From positions 1-64,000 of the forward strand of contig CADASG010000009.1 of NCBI GenBank assembly GCA_902790475.1: a DNA stretch of 64,000 bases, given 5' to 3'. Positions 7,849 to 15,993 of this stretch are shown here, in pieces. Below the pieces are notes generated by a model. It made no database searches. It saw only the letters and a list, made by a program, of their open reading frames with translations, and was not told the origin of the DNA. The position numbers and the translations under genes were made by a program. The stretch comes from an uncultured Ruminococcus sp. (GTDB lineage: Bacteria; Bacillota; Clostridia; Oscillospirales; Acutalibacteraceae). Positions within the stretch are counted from its first letter, which is position 1. Every line of letters starts with the position of its first letter.

Positions 7849-8562
7849 ATGAAGCTGCTTCATTTATACGACGACATCATGAACCTGTACGGCGACTACG
7901 CCAATGTTGCGGCGCTGCGCAGGATCCTGGAAAACAGCGGAGAGACCGTAACTGTTGATAAGATAAGTCTCGGCGGTCAGGCTGAACTGACGGACTACGA
8001 TTTTGTGTACATCGGCTCCGGCACCGAGGAAAACCAAAAATTAGTCATGAAGGATCTCGCGCGTTACCGCGAATCGCTAAAGGCTTATATTCAGGACGGC
8101 AAAACAGCGCTGCTTACCGGCAACGCCTTTGAAATGCTCGGAAAAAGCGTTACGGACAGCGAAGGCAAGGTACACGAGGGCTTGGGGCTGTACGATTTCA
8201 CCGTCACCGAGCAGAGCAAAACACGGGTAACGGGCGACGTGATTTACGAGTCGGATTTTCTTGACAAGCCGCTCGTGGGTTTTGTCAACAAGTGCAGCGA
8301 GATACAAGGTATAAAAGACAGCCTTTTCACCGTAAAGATGGGCTTGGGCGACTTTGAGGGCGCCAAAGCCGAGGGCATACGCGACCGAAACCTGTTCGGA
8401 ACCCACCTGACGGGACCCGCGCTGATAAAGAATCCGCACCTTTTGGCTTATATCGCGCAGTGCGTAACGGGCAAACAGCCCGAGACCGCCTATTTGGAGC
8501 ACGAGCGCGCCGGCTACGAGATAACGCTGAACGAGCTGACCAAACGCACAGGCGAAAGCTGA
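7849..8562 (+). CDS. GatD-like class I glutamine amidotransferase lacking the nucleophilic Cys
   Basis: By position and overall sequence this is the GatD partner of MurT (CobB/CobQ-type GATase, 237 residues). The family has an ICGGYQ-type nucleophile elbow after the central strand. Here the aligned stretch is ALLTGNAFEMLGK (about 87-99), with Gly91 where the catalytic Cys should be. The His of the triad region remains: FGTHLTGPALIKNP, His about 186. As read, glutamine hydrolysis by the usual thioester route should not work. The protein may be structural, use free ammonia, or have another role. The codons are clear (ACC GGC AAC), with no frameshift nearby. The start is the ATG one base after the murT stop. 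Confidence 0.75.
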   Translation: MKLLHLYDDIMNLYGDYANVAALRRILENSGETVTVDKISLGGQAELTDYDFVYIGSGTEENQKLVMKDLARYRESLKAYIQDGKTALLTGNAFEMLGKSVTDSEGKVHEGLGLYDFTVTEQSKTRVTGDVIYESDFLDKPLVGFVNKCSEIQGIKDSLFTVKMGLGDFEGAKAEGIRDRNLFGTHLTGPALIKNPHLLAYIAQCVTGKQPETAYLEHERAGYEITLNELTKRTGES

Positions 8563-8646
8563 CGCGGATCACAGAGCACGCCAAAGTGCTCTACCGGGAG
8601 CAATGCCAACACTTAGAAAATATTTATGTTGTTATAATCAGCGACA

Positions 8647-8677
8647 AAAAACGCAGATGGATTTCCTCTGCGTTTTT
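8647..8677. terminator. Bidirectional terminator between convergent genes
   Basis: AAAAACGCAGA pairs with TCTGCGTTTTT around a loop of about nine bases. It serves the gatD-like operon (+) and the A-T-R gene (-). Confidence 0.8.
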
Positions 8678-8686
8678 CGTTTGATA

Positions 8687-11467
8687 TTATTTTGATTCGT
8701 CCGTCCATTTAAAGCCGAGATCCGTAAGCTCGCGCAGGGTTTTTTCCATATTGAAGGCGGTGTTAAAGCCGTCCTGCTTCATGCGGTAATACAGCGACAG
8801 GATCGCCGCGTCTCTGTCGTCGCCGTTTTCGGCAAGCTTTGCGGCGAACTGAGCGTCCGAAATCATTTCGGCACCCGTCAGCTGTCCTATTCCGCGTACA
8901 AACGGATTCATGATATGCCAAATACAGCCTGTGCCGCCGTTTTCCGCGAGAAGCACGATCGCTCCCGCAGCCTCGTCAACCGCGGTGGAATCATACAAAA
9001 CGTCAGCCATGCTTTCGGGATATACGCCCAGCTTCTTAAAGGCAGCGAGCTGCGACGCAAGACCGTTTTCATCGGCGTTGATCTGGAATTTGCTGTCCGA
9101 AACACGGGCTGTCAGATTGCCCACGCGGAATATGGTCGAAGCGACCCCTTTTCCGCGCGCCGAGAGCACCAGCTCCTCACCCTGATATTTTGTTTGGATA
9201 TACGGATTCTGAATGATCTCCTGACCGATATCAAGCACGTCCTCGGTCAGCGTTCCGTTTGAGTTAAAGCCCGAAATCGCGTAAGAGGAAATGTGGTAGA
9301 GCTGAGCGTCCGCGTTCGCGCAAAAACGGATAACCTCACGCGTGCCGTCAACGTTTACTTTATACGAAGCCTCTCCGCTGCCGACATGGCTTACAAGAGC
9401 CGCTGCGTGGAACACGGTATCGGTTTTTTTACAAAGCCGCTCATATTCGTCCTTTGAAAGTCCCAAATCGGGCTTGGTGATATCGCCTGTCACCAAACTG
9501 ACGTTATCATATTCGGGAATACCGTAATACTCGCGCGCTTTCTCAAACTTCTCCGCGTTTCTTACGAGGCACACGATATTTTTTCCGCGCTGTGCAAGCT
9601 CGCTAAGCAGGTGCATTCCCAAAAATCCGCCCGCGCCCGTCAGCAGCACATTGCCGCCCGGCTTGAGCTTCTCATTATTTTGAGAGATAAAGCGGTTGAT
9701 ATCCGCCTTTTTTATGCCGTCGCTTATGGAGCGTTCCGCGCTGTCAGGAGCGCTGTACTCAGACAGCCTGCGAATGGTTCTGCATTCGTACACCACGGAG
9801 GGATCGCAGCGCATAAGCATCGCAAGGTGGATCGCTGTCAGGCTGTCAAGACCGCAGTCAAACAGGTTTTCGTCGATTCCGATCTCACCGGCGTTGGGAA
9901 GAAGCTGTTTGACCGACTCGGCGATTTGCCTCTGCGACTCGTTTTGAGGAAGCGTGATATTCTTTTTGCCGCTGCCGTCGTCAGTCAGCTCCTTCATTAC
10001 CTCCGCGCGACGGATTTTCAGCGAGGTCGTCATCGGGAACGGCTTTGAACGGAAACGCACATCGGGGATCTTGGAGTAATTCGGCATAGCTTCATTGAGC
10101 TTATCCACCGCTGCGCTGACCTCGCGCTGTTTTTCCTCCGAGTTATCCTTAAGGAACAAAACCGCGGTCAGGTGATTGTTGAGCGAGCACACCATCGCCG
10201 AAGCCACGCCGTCAATGTTCAGAAGCTTGTCCTCTATCGCCTCGGGATAAATCTTCTCGCCGTCGGCGGTTTTTATCATATTGTCCTTTCTGCCAAGAAT
10301 AATGACATAGCCCTCGTCGGTGATCTCAGCCAAATCTCCCGTATGAAACCAATCGCCCTCCATCACCTTAGACGTAAGCACGGGCATTTTGTAGTAGCCC
10401 TTCATTATCATATCGCCGCGCAGACAAAGCTCTCCGTCGGAAAGCTTCATCTCCATTCCCTTGACATAGGGAGCGCCTGCTTCCAGCGGACGTATCGACG
10501 CGTCGCAGTTTGCCAAACATCCGCCCGTGGATTCCGTAAGACCGTAGCCCACGAATACGGTGATACCCGCTTTCGCGAGGATATCTATGACCTCCCTGCT
10601 CGCAGAAGCTCCGCCTATCGTTATCCTTCTCAGTCTGCCGCCCAAAAGCATTTTCATTTCATCGATCGTTTTACCCGCCTTCAAGCCCTGAGCGATCATA
10701 TTTGCCACCAGATTCGCGAGAGCGGGAACGGCGACGACGATCGTGATGCCGAAGCGCGTAAGGTTCGGGAGCAGATTAGCCATGCTGTCGTTGATGCAGA
10801 TCGTGCCGCCCAGATACAAATACTTCATCTGTCCGACAAATATCTCGAAGCAGTGATGTATCGGCAGCACCGAAAGCAGCCTGTCTCCGGGAACGCAAAG
10901 CGGTACGGGGCCGATAACGTCGGCGATTATTCCCCTGTGGGTGATCATTGCCGCCTTCAGCGCGTCGCCCGAGGTGCCCGAGGTAAACATCAGCGAAGCT
11001 AACGCGTCGCAGTCTACCTTCATATCCTTAAGCTCCAAAGCCGTTTCGGGTGCGGCTTCGGGGAAGTCCTCCATAGTCAGCACTTCCTCGACCTGCTTGC
11101 AGTTTTCAAGGATATGATCCTTGAGCGCTTCGTATTTGCGAGAAAGGAACACCACGGAAACATCGGCAAAATCCAGCTGAGCCGCGATTTGTTCCATACT
11201 CAGCTTAACGTCCGTGGGCACGGAAATATTGGAGCTGCACATGATACCGTAATACACGTTTATCCACGAGTAAGAGGTATCGCCGATCAGCGCCATTTTT
11301 TGGCGCGTACCGAAACGCGAGGTTATCCACGCGGCAGTCCGCGCCGCTTCGCCGCGCAGCTCCGCAAATGTTTTTGATACAAGCTTTTCCCCCTCGCCCC
11401 AAACGTAGGCTTCAATATCGCCGTATCGTTCTGCGGTATACTCTAAAAATTCATTTAATGTTTTCAT
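8687..11467 (-). CDS. Free-standing adenylation / carrier / thioester-reductase protein (A-T-R)
   Basis: Single-module enzyme expected to activate a carboxylic or amino acid as adenylate, load it on its own phosphopantetheine arm and release it reductively as an aldehyde. There are 926 residues from this start. The AMP-binding domain (about 1-500) has LMFTSGTSG near 159, GYGLTEST near 307, WFHTGDLAE near 373, GYVIILGRKDNMI near 386 and KIRRAEV near 484. The carrier domain (about 515-580) has FDCGLDSLTAIHL with Ser near 542. The reductase domain (about 600-870) has NVLLTGAGGFLG and the YxxxK pair in NPYIQTKYQGEE. There is no condensation domain. No pathway genes lie beside it; it is divergent from pncB. 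The layout resembles carboxylic acid reductases and terminal NRPS modules. The substrate is unknown. AAGGGAC precedes the chosen ATG. Confidence 0.85.
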   Translation of the reverse strand: MKTLNEFLEYTAERYGDIEAYVWGEGEKLVSKTFAELRGEAARTAAWITSRFGTRQKMALIGDTSYSWINVYYGIMCSSNISVPTDVKLSMEQIAAQLDFADVSVVFLSRKYEALKDHILENCKQVEEVLTMEDFPEAAPETALELKDMKVDCDALASLMFTSGTSGDALKAAMITHRGIIADVIGPVPLCVPGDRLLSVLPIHHCFEIFVGQMKYLYLGGTICINDSMANLLPNLTRFGITIVVAVPALANLVANMIAQGLKAGKTIDEMKMLLGGRLRRITIGGASASREVIDILAKAGITVFVGYGLTESTGGCLANCDASIRPLEAGAPYVKGMEMKLSDGELCLRGDMIMKGYYKMPVLTSKVMEGDWFHTGDLAEITDEGYVIILGRKDNMIKTADGEKIYPEAIEDKLLNIDGVASAMVCSLNNHLTAVLFLKDNSEEKQREVSAAVDKLNEAMPNYSKIPDVRFRSKPFPMTTSLKIRRAEVMKELTDDGSGKKNITLPQNESQRQIAESVKQLLPNAGEIGIDENLFDCGLDSLTAIHLAMLMRCDPSVVYECRTIRRLSEYSAPDSAERSISDGIKKADINRFISQNNEKLKPGGNVLLTGAGGFLGMHLLSELAQRGKNIVCLVRNAEKFEKAREYYGIPEYDNVSLVTGDITKPDLGLSKDEYERLCKKTDTVFHAAALVSHVGSGEASYKVNVDGTREVIRFCANADAQLYHISSYAISGFNSNGTLTEDVLDIGQEIIQNPYIQTKYQGEELVLSARGKGVASTIFRVGNLTARVSDSKFQINADENGLASQLAAFKKLGVYPESMADVLYDSTAVDEAAGAIVLLAENGGTGCIWHIMNPFVRGIGQLTGAEMISDAQFAAKLAENGDDRDAAILSLYYRMKQDGFNTAFNMEKTLRELTDLGFKWTDESK

Positions 11468-11668
11468 AATAATGTCCCTTCGCCGCCGCATTACGCGCGG
11501 CTATTTAATTGATTTGATTTTACCATAAATAACAACTATATACAATGTTCTGATTTTACAATTATTCAATCGGTTTTTTAGTGAATACTTATAAATATCT
11601 ATCGCATTCTTTTGATAAATCTCAGAGATTCCCCGAACCGATTTCAGCTCCCTTTTTTATGTGAACGA
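11468..11668. other. AT-rich divergent promoter region
   Basis: About 200 bases between the divergent A-T-R gene and pncB. Apart from the pncB promoter just downstream, only AT-rich sequence was seen. Confidence 0.5.
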
Positions 11669-11697
11669 TTGACAAAGAGGCGTTCTGTTGTTACAAT
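11669..11697 (+). promoter_or_regulatory. pncB promoter
   Basis: TTGACA, 17 bases, TACAAT: near-perfect sigma-A type promoter about 39 bases before the start codon. Confidence 0.8.
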
Positions 11698-11735
11698 AGA
11701 AATACCGAAACACTCATACGGTGAGGAAGATGATA

Positions 11736-13178
11736 ATGAGTAAAATGAACCTTGCCATGCTGTGCGACTTCTATGAGTTCACCATGGCGAACGGCTATTT
11801 CAAAAACGGCATGTATAAAAAGAACGTCTATTTTGACGTGTTTTTCCGAAAAGTCCCCGACGACGGCGGCTTTGCCATAACCGCCGGACTGGAGCAGGTG
11901 ATCGACTATCTTAAAAACCTGCGCTTTTATGAGGAGGACATCGAATATCTGCGCTCAAAGGGAATATTTGACGAGGAGTTTCTGGCATATCTGCGCGACT
12001 TCCGCTTTACGGGCGACGTATACGCGATCCCCGAGGGTACGCCCGTGTTCCCCAACGAGCCTGTGCTGACGGTCAAAGCGCCTGCGATCGAGGCGCAGCT
12101 TATCGAGACCTTTGTGCTGCTCTGCCTTAACCATCAAAGCCTGATCGCCACCAAAGCCAACCGCATCGTGCGCGCGGCTCAAGGCAGAGCGGTGATCGAG
12201 TTCGGCTCACGACGCGCTCAGGGCGCGAGCGGCGCCGTAGTCGGAGCGCGTGCGGCGTATATCGGCGGCTGCGTCGGCACAGCCTGCACCCTGACCGACG
12301 AGCTCTACGGAGTACCTGCCGGCGGCACCATGGCTCATTCGTGGGTGCAGATGTTTGATAACGAATACGAGGCGTTCAAAACCTTCGTGGAGCTGTATCC
12401 CGACAATCCGACGCTGCTGGTAGACACCTACAACACACTGAAAAGCGGAGTTCCAAACGCTATAAAGGTGTTCAAAGAAGTGCTGCTCCCAATGGGCAAG
12501 ACGCGCTGCGCCATCAGACTCGATTCCGGCGATATCTCCTATCTTTCCAAAAAAGCACGCAAAATGCTCGACGACGAGGGGCTGACCGACTGCAAGATCA
12601 CCGCTTCAAACGCGCTGGACGAAAAGCTTATCCGCGACCTGATGATGCAGGGAGCGCAGGTGGACACCTTCGGCGTGGGCGAACGGCTGATAACCTCTCA
12701 AAGCTCCCCCGTGTTCGGCGGCGTGTATAAGCTTGTGGCGGTGGAAAACGACGCAGGCGAGATCGAGCCCAAGATCAAGGTCAGCGAAAACACCGCGAAG
12801 ATCCCCGTTCCGCATTTCAAAAAGGTTTACCGCTACTACGACAACGAGAGCGGCAAGGCGCTTGCCGACGAGCTCTGCGTTTTTGACGAGGTGGTGGACG
12901 ACAGCAAAAACCACATTATCTTTGACCCCAACGCGACCTGGAAAACCAAGGAGCTGTACAATTTCACCGCGCGGGAGCTGATGAAGCCGATATTCCAAAA
13001 CGGAGTATGCGTCTATCAGTCTCCCTCCATCCAAGAGATCGCCGACTACTGCCGCGAGCAGGTCGATCTGCTTTGGGACGAGGTGAAGCGTTTTGAAAAT
13101 CCCCACTCCTACTATGTGGATATCTCGGAACGCCTTTACGAGATCCGCAGTATCCTTCTCAGCGTTCATAAAATGTAA
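11736..13178 (+). CDS. pncB: Nicotinate phosphoribosyltransferase
   Basis: Makes nicotinate mononucleotide from nicotinate and PRPP in the NAD salvage (Preiss-Handler) pathway, in the cytosol. Its 480 residues are typical of the bacterial type. The N-terminus LCDFYEFTMANGYF is a family hallmark, followed by AVIEFGSRRAQG (about 153-164), the PAGGTMAHSWVQMF substrate region and a RLDSGDISYLSKKA phosphate-binding region. The start chosen is the ATG eight bases after GAGGA; an ATG two codons upstream is too close to it. The zinc-ribbon gene follows after 17 bases and is probably co-transcribed. Confidence 0.95.
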   Translation: MSKMNLAMLCDFYEFTMANGYFKNGMYKKNVYFDVFFRKVPDDGGFAITAGLEQVIDYLKNLRFYEEDIEYLRSKGIFDEEFLAYLRDFRFTGDVYAIPEGTPVFPNEPVLTVKAPAIEAQLIETFVLLCLNHQSLIATKANRIVRAAQGRAVIEFGSRRAQGASGAVVGARAAYIGGCVGTACTLTDELYGVPAGGTMAHSWVQMFDNEYEAFKTFVELYPDNPTLLVDTYNTLKSGVPNAIKVFKEVLLPMGKTRCAIRLDSGDISYLSKKARKMLDDEGLTDCKITASNALDEKLIRDLMMQGAQVDTFGVGERLITSQSSPVFGGVYKLVAVENDAGEIEPKIKVSENTAKIPVPHFKKVYRYYDNESGKALADELCVFDEVVDDSKNHIIFDPNATWKTKELYNFTARELMKPIFQNGVCVYQSPSIQEIADYCREQVDLLWDEVKRFENPHSYYVDISERLYEIRSILLSVHKM

Positions 13179-13195
13179 AAAAGGAGAGTTGAAAA

Positions 13196-14560
13196 ATGAT
13201 TTGTCCCAAATGCAACTCGCAAATAGATGATGACTTCAAGTTTTGTACCATGTGCGGCGCTCTGCTGAAAGGCGATGATCCTGACGGATCGTCCGCGCCT
13301 GCGGCTGACGATATCCAAAACGAGCAGCCCGAGCATGAGCCTCAGCCCGAACAGCCTGATACTCAGCCTCAGCCTGAGCAGCCCGAGTATGAGCCCCAGC
13401 CCGAGCAGCCCGATACTCAGCCGCAGCCTGAGCAGCCTGTTTATGAGCCGCAGCCCGAGCAGCCTGTTTATGAGCCTCAGCCCGAGCAGCCTGTGTATCA
13501 GCCTCAGCCCGAGCAGCCTGTGTATCAGCCTCAGCCCGAGCAGCCCGAGCATGAACCGCAGCCCGAGCAGCCTGTGTATCAGCCCCAGCCCGAGCAGCCC
13601 GTATATCAGCCGCAGCCCGAGCAGCCCGTGTATCAGCCTCAACCCGAGCAGCCCGTGTATCAGCCTCAGCCCGAGCAGCCCGTATATCAGCCGCAGCCCG
13701 AGCAGCCCGTATATCAGCCGCAGCCCGAGCAGCCTGTTTATGAGCCGCAGCCCGAGCAACCTGTGTATCAGCCGCAGCCCGAGCAGCCCGTGTATCAGCC
13801 CCAGCCCGAGCAGCCTGATACTCAGCCGCAGCCCGAGCAGCCTGTTTATCAGCAGAATGTATTTCAGCAGAATCGGAATCAGGCTCCCTACCCCAATTCA
13901 AACGCGCAGTACTCGCAGCAGTTCCAACAGTTTCAGCAGTCAAACCAACAGTTTAAGAACCCCAACTACGCCAATCAAGGCTATCCCTACAATCAGGCAA
14001 AAGACTTAGGCTTTCCGCAGGCTCAGAAAAAGAGCAACGTACTGCCGATCGTCATTATTTCGGCGATAGCGCTGTTTGCGGTCGCGGGCATTGTGTTCGG
14101 TATCATTCTGGTTTTCTCCGGCGGAGGAAGCAGCGAAAAGATAGTAGCGCACTTCACCGAGGCTGTCAATAAGCGCGACATTAATTTGATCAAGGATGAT
14201 GTTTTCCCCGAATTCGCAGGTATTTTAGAGGATAACTTTGACATCGCCGCGCTGACACGCACTATTCCCTCCAACGTTAAGCTTGAAACAAAGGTGACCA
14301 ACAAGGAGATCTCCAAAAAAGGCGACTTGAAATTTGACAGGTACGCAAAGCTGATCGCGGATAATGTTGACTCGGTCGCAAGTGAAGCGGATATCACCGA
14401 GCGCAATATCCTGACGGTCGTTATGTCCGCAAAGGGAATGGAATCCTTAGGCACCCATACCTTCTACTTCGACACCGTGCGCGTCAAGGGAAAATGGTAT
14501 CTGGTCAACATGAACGAAGAAAGGATCGCGCTCGATTCCTTCCTTTCATACGCGAACTGA
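13196..14560 (+). CDS. Zinc-ribbon membrane protein with long Pro/Gln/Glu octapeptide repeats
   Basis: A protein of 454 residues with no firm function. The N-terminal zinc ribbon has Cys 3, 6, 17 and 20 (CPKC and CTMC). About residues 44-218 are an 8-residue repeat of the type PQPEQPVY(Q/E), roughly 19 copies in a row. A Gln/Asn-rich stretch follows, then one transmembrane segment (about 281-304, LPIVIISAIALFAVAGIVFG) and a C-terminal domain of about 145 residues that resembles DUF4878/NTF2-like folds. Expected topology is zinc ribbon and repeats inside, small domain outside. A strong AAGGAG precedes the ATG. The repeats are 24-bp DNA repeats, so length may vary between strains. Long frames on the opposite strand are repeat artefacts. 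Confidence 0.8.
   Translation: MICPKCNSQIDDDFKFCTMCGALLKGDDPDGSSAPAADDIQNEQPEHEPQPEQPDTQPQPEQPEYEPQPEQPDTQPQPEQPVYEPQPEQPVYEPQPEQPVYQPQPEQPVYQPQPEQPEHEPQPEQPVYQPQPEQPVYQPQPEQPVYQPQPEQPVYQPQPEQPVYQPQPEQPVYQPQPEQPVYEPQPEQPVYQPQPEQPVYQPQPEQPDTQPQPEQPVYQQNVFQQNRNQAPYPNSNAQYSQQFQQFQQSNQQFKNPNYANQGYPYNQAKDLGFPQAQKKSNVLPIVIISAIALFAVAGIVFGIILVFSGGGSSEKIVAHFTEAVNKRDINLIKDDVFPEFAGILEDNFDIAALTRTIPSNVKLETKVTNKEISKKGDLKFDRYAKLIADNVDSVASEADITERNILTVVMSAKGMESLGTHTFYFDTVRVKGKWYLVNMNEERIALDSFLSYAN
13325..13850 (+). repeat. 24-bp tandem repeat array inside the zinc-ribbon gene
   Basis: About 19-20 in-frame copies of a 24-base unit (CAGCCCGAGCAGCC core plus a variable CTGTTTAT, CTGATACT or CCGAGCAT part). Copies differ mostly at third positions, which suggests selection on the peptide. 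Not a CRISPR: there are no unrelated spacers. Confidence 0.9.
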
Positions 14561-14582
14561 TTTTTTCATTGTTTTCCTATAA

Positions 14583-14622
14583 GAAAGACGAGCAGAAGGC
14601 TCCATGCCTCCTGCCCGTCTTT
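14583..14622 (+). terminator. Terminator after the zinc-ribbon gene
   Basis: AAAGACG...GCAG pairs with CTGC...CGTCTTT over a long stem. Confidence 0.7.
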
Positions 14623-14634
14623 CCCTTATGCAGA

Positions 14635-14666
14635 AAAAACAGCCTTGCCTGAGCAAAGCTGTTTTA
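14635..14666 (-). terminator. Terminator after the HgdB-like gene
   Basis: AAAACAGC and GCTGTTTT form a stem. Read on the minus strand it ends in a T-run just after the stop at 14676. Confidence 0.65.
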
Positions 14667-14675
14667 TAAATACGC

Positions 14676-15968
14676 TTATTGGTTCTCGTTGTTTTGATTT
14701 ATGCGTTTTTCCAGCTCTTCCCTGCCTACGGCGAGCATGAGCTTTATGCGGTTTTCCTGGTTTACCTTCGGCGCGCCTGGGTCGTAGTCGATGGTCACTA
14801 TATTGGCGTTGGGCATTACCTCTTTGATTTTGCGGATAGCGCCCTTGCCGTTGATATGATTCGGCAGACAGCCGAACGGCTGTGTACACACGATGTTTTC
14901 ATAGCCGTTTTCGGCAAGCTCGAGCATTTCGGCTGTGAGCAGCCAGCCCTCGCCCATCTTGCTTCCGTAGCCGATCACGCCCTTGACGAGCTCCTTGGTG
15001 TGGTTGTAGCGGTGCGGCGGCACAAAGTTGAACCGCTCAGCCGCCTCTACCATCAGCGTTTCAAGCTTGATAACGTAATCGAGAAGGCGTTTGCAGACCT
15101 CATATTTCAGCCTGTTGCCGCCGAACATTTTGTAGTCCTCTATGCGGTTGTCTACCTTGAACGCGGCAAAGCCCATGATGCCCGGCACGCAAACCTCGCA
15201 GTCCTGCTCCGCCAAAAAATCCTCCAAGCCGTTGTTTGCCATTTTGGAGTACTTTACATAGATCTCGCCGACTATGCCCACCTTTACCTTCGGGGTTTTG
15301 TTCAGCTCGATTTTTGAAAAATCCTTGGTGAGCTTGTGCAGGTTCTCGTCGATCTCCTCGAGCGTGTAGCCCCTGCCCTCAACAAGCAGGTTGGAAATGC
15401 GCTCGCTCCAGGTTTCCACCAGCTTCATGGTCTCGCCCTTGTTCACCTCATAGGGCTTGGTCTGGTTTGACAGCAGCATGAGCTGGTCGCCGTATACCAA
15501 ACCGCCCACAAAGCGGCGGATAAGGGGGATCGTCAGTGAAAAGCCGGGATTCTTTTCCATGCCGAACGACAGTGAGATAACGGGCACAAATTCAAAGCCC
15601 GCCTTTTTGAGCGCCTTGCGCAGCAGAAAAATATAGTTGGACGCACGGCAGCCGCCTCCCGTTTGGGTGAGCATCAGCGCGGTCTTGTGAACGTCGTATT
15701 TGCCGCTCTGCAGCGCGTGGATAAACTGACCGATGACCAGCAGCGCGGGATAACAGGTATCGTTGTGGACGTATTTCAAGCCCGTCTGCGCGATCTCGGG
15801 TCCCACGGTCTCCAGCAGCTCCATTTTGTAGCCGTAATGCTTGAACACATTTATCAAAATGCGGAAGTGTATCGGCGACATGTTGGGAGCCAGGATGGTG
15901 TATTCCTTTTTCATCTGCTTGGTGAAAATCAGGCGGTCGCTTTTCTTGTCGTATTTTAATTCTGCCAT
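14676..15968 (-). CDS. 2-hydroxyacyl-CoA dehydratase-like protein (HgdB family)
   Basis: Member of the HgdB/FldB/BcrC-like superfamily: iron-sulfur proteins that receive an ATP-driven low-potential electron from an HgdC-type activase. The 430 residues include an NDTCYPALLVIGQF region (about 68-81) with the usual Cys, TQTGGGCRASNY (about 101-112), and CVPGIMGF and VCTQPFGCLPNHI with further Cys. The activase gene is directly upstream in the same operon. No acyl-CoA transferase, acyl-CoA dehydrogenase or second dehydratase subunit lies nearby, so a classical amino acid fermentation role is unlikely. Such activase-linked orphans have no proven reaction. AAGGAAC before the ATG at 15968 fixes the start. 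Confidence 0.8.
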   Translation of the reverse strand: MAELKYDKKSDRLIFTKQMKKEYTILAPNMSPIHFRILINVFKHYGYKMELLETVGPEIAQTGLKYVHNDTCYPALLVIGQFIHALQSGKYDVHKTALMLTQTGGGCRASNYIFLLRKALKKAGFEFVPVISLSFGMEKNPGFSLTIPLIRRFVGGLVYGDQLMLLSNQTKPYEVNKGETMKLVETWSERISNLLVEGRGYTLEEIDENLHKLTKDFSKIELNKTPKVKVGIVGEIYVKYSKMANNGLEDFLAEQDCEVCVPGIMGFAAFKVDNRIEDYKMFGGNRLKYEVCKRLLDYVIKLETLMVEAAERFNFVPPHRYNHTKELVKGVIGYGSKMGEGWLLTAEMLELAENGYENIVCTQPFGCLPNHINGKGAIRKIKEVMPNANIVTIDYDPGAPKVNQENRIKLMLAVGREELEKRINQNNENQ

Positions 15969-15993
15969 AGCGCAGTTCCTTTCAGACCACGGC

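Noticed and set aside
10172-11002. Plus-strand open frame of 276 codons inside the A-T-R gene
   Set aside because: Opposite to clear adenylation-domain motifs; no family resemblance.
13166-13943. Minus-strand and third-frame open frames with Leu-Gly-Leu or Arg-Ala repeats
   Set aside because: Translations of the 24-bp repeat in other frames; the plus-strand frame has a zinc ribbon, a ribosome binding site and a transmembrane segment.
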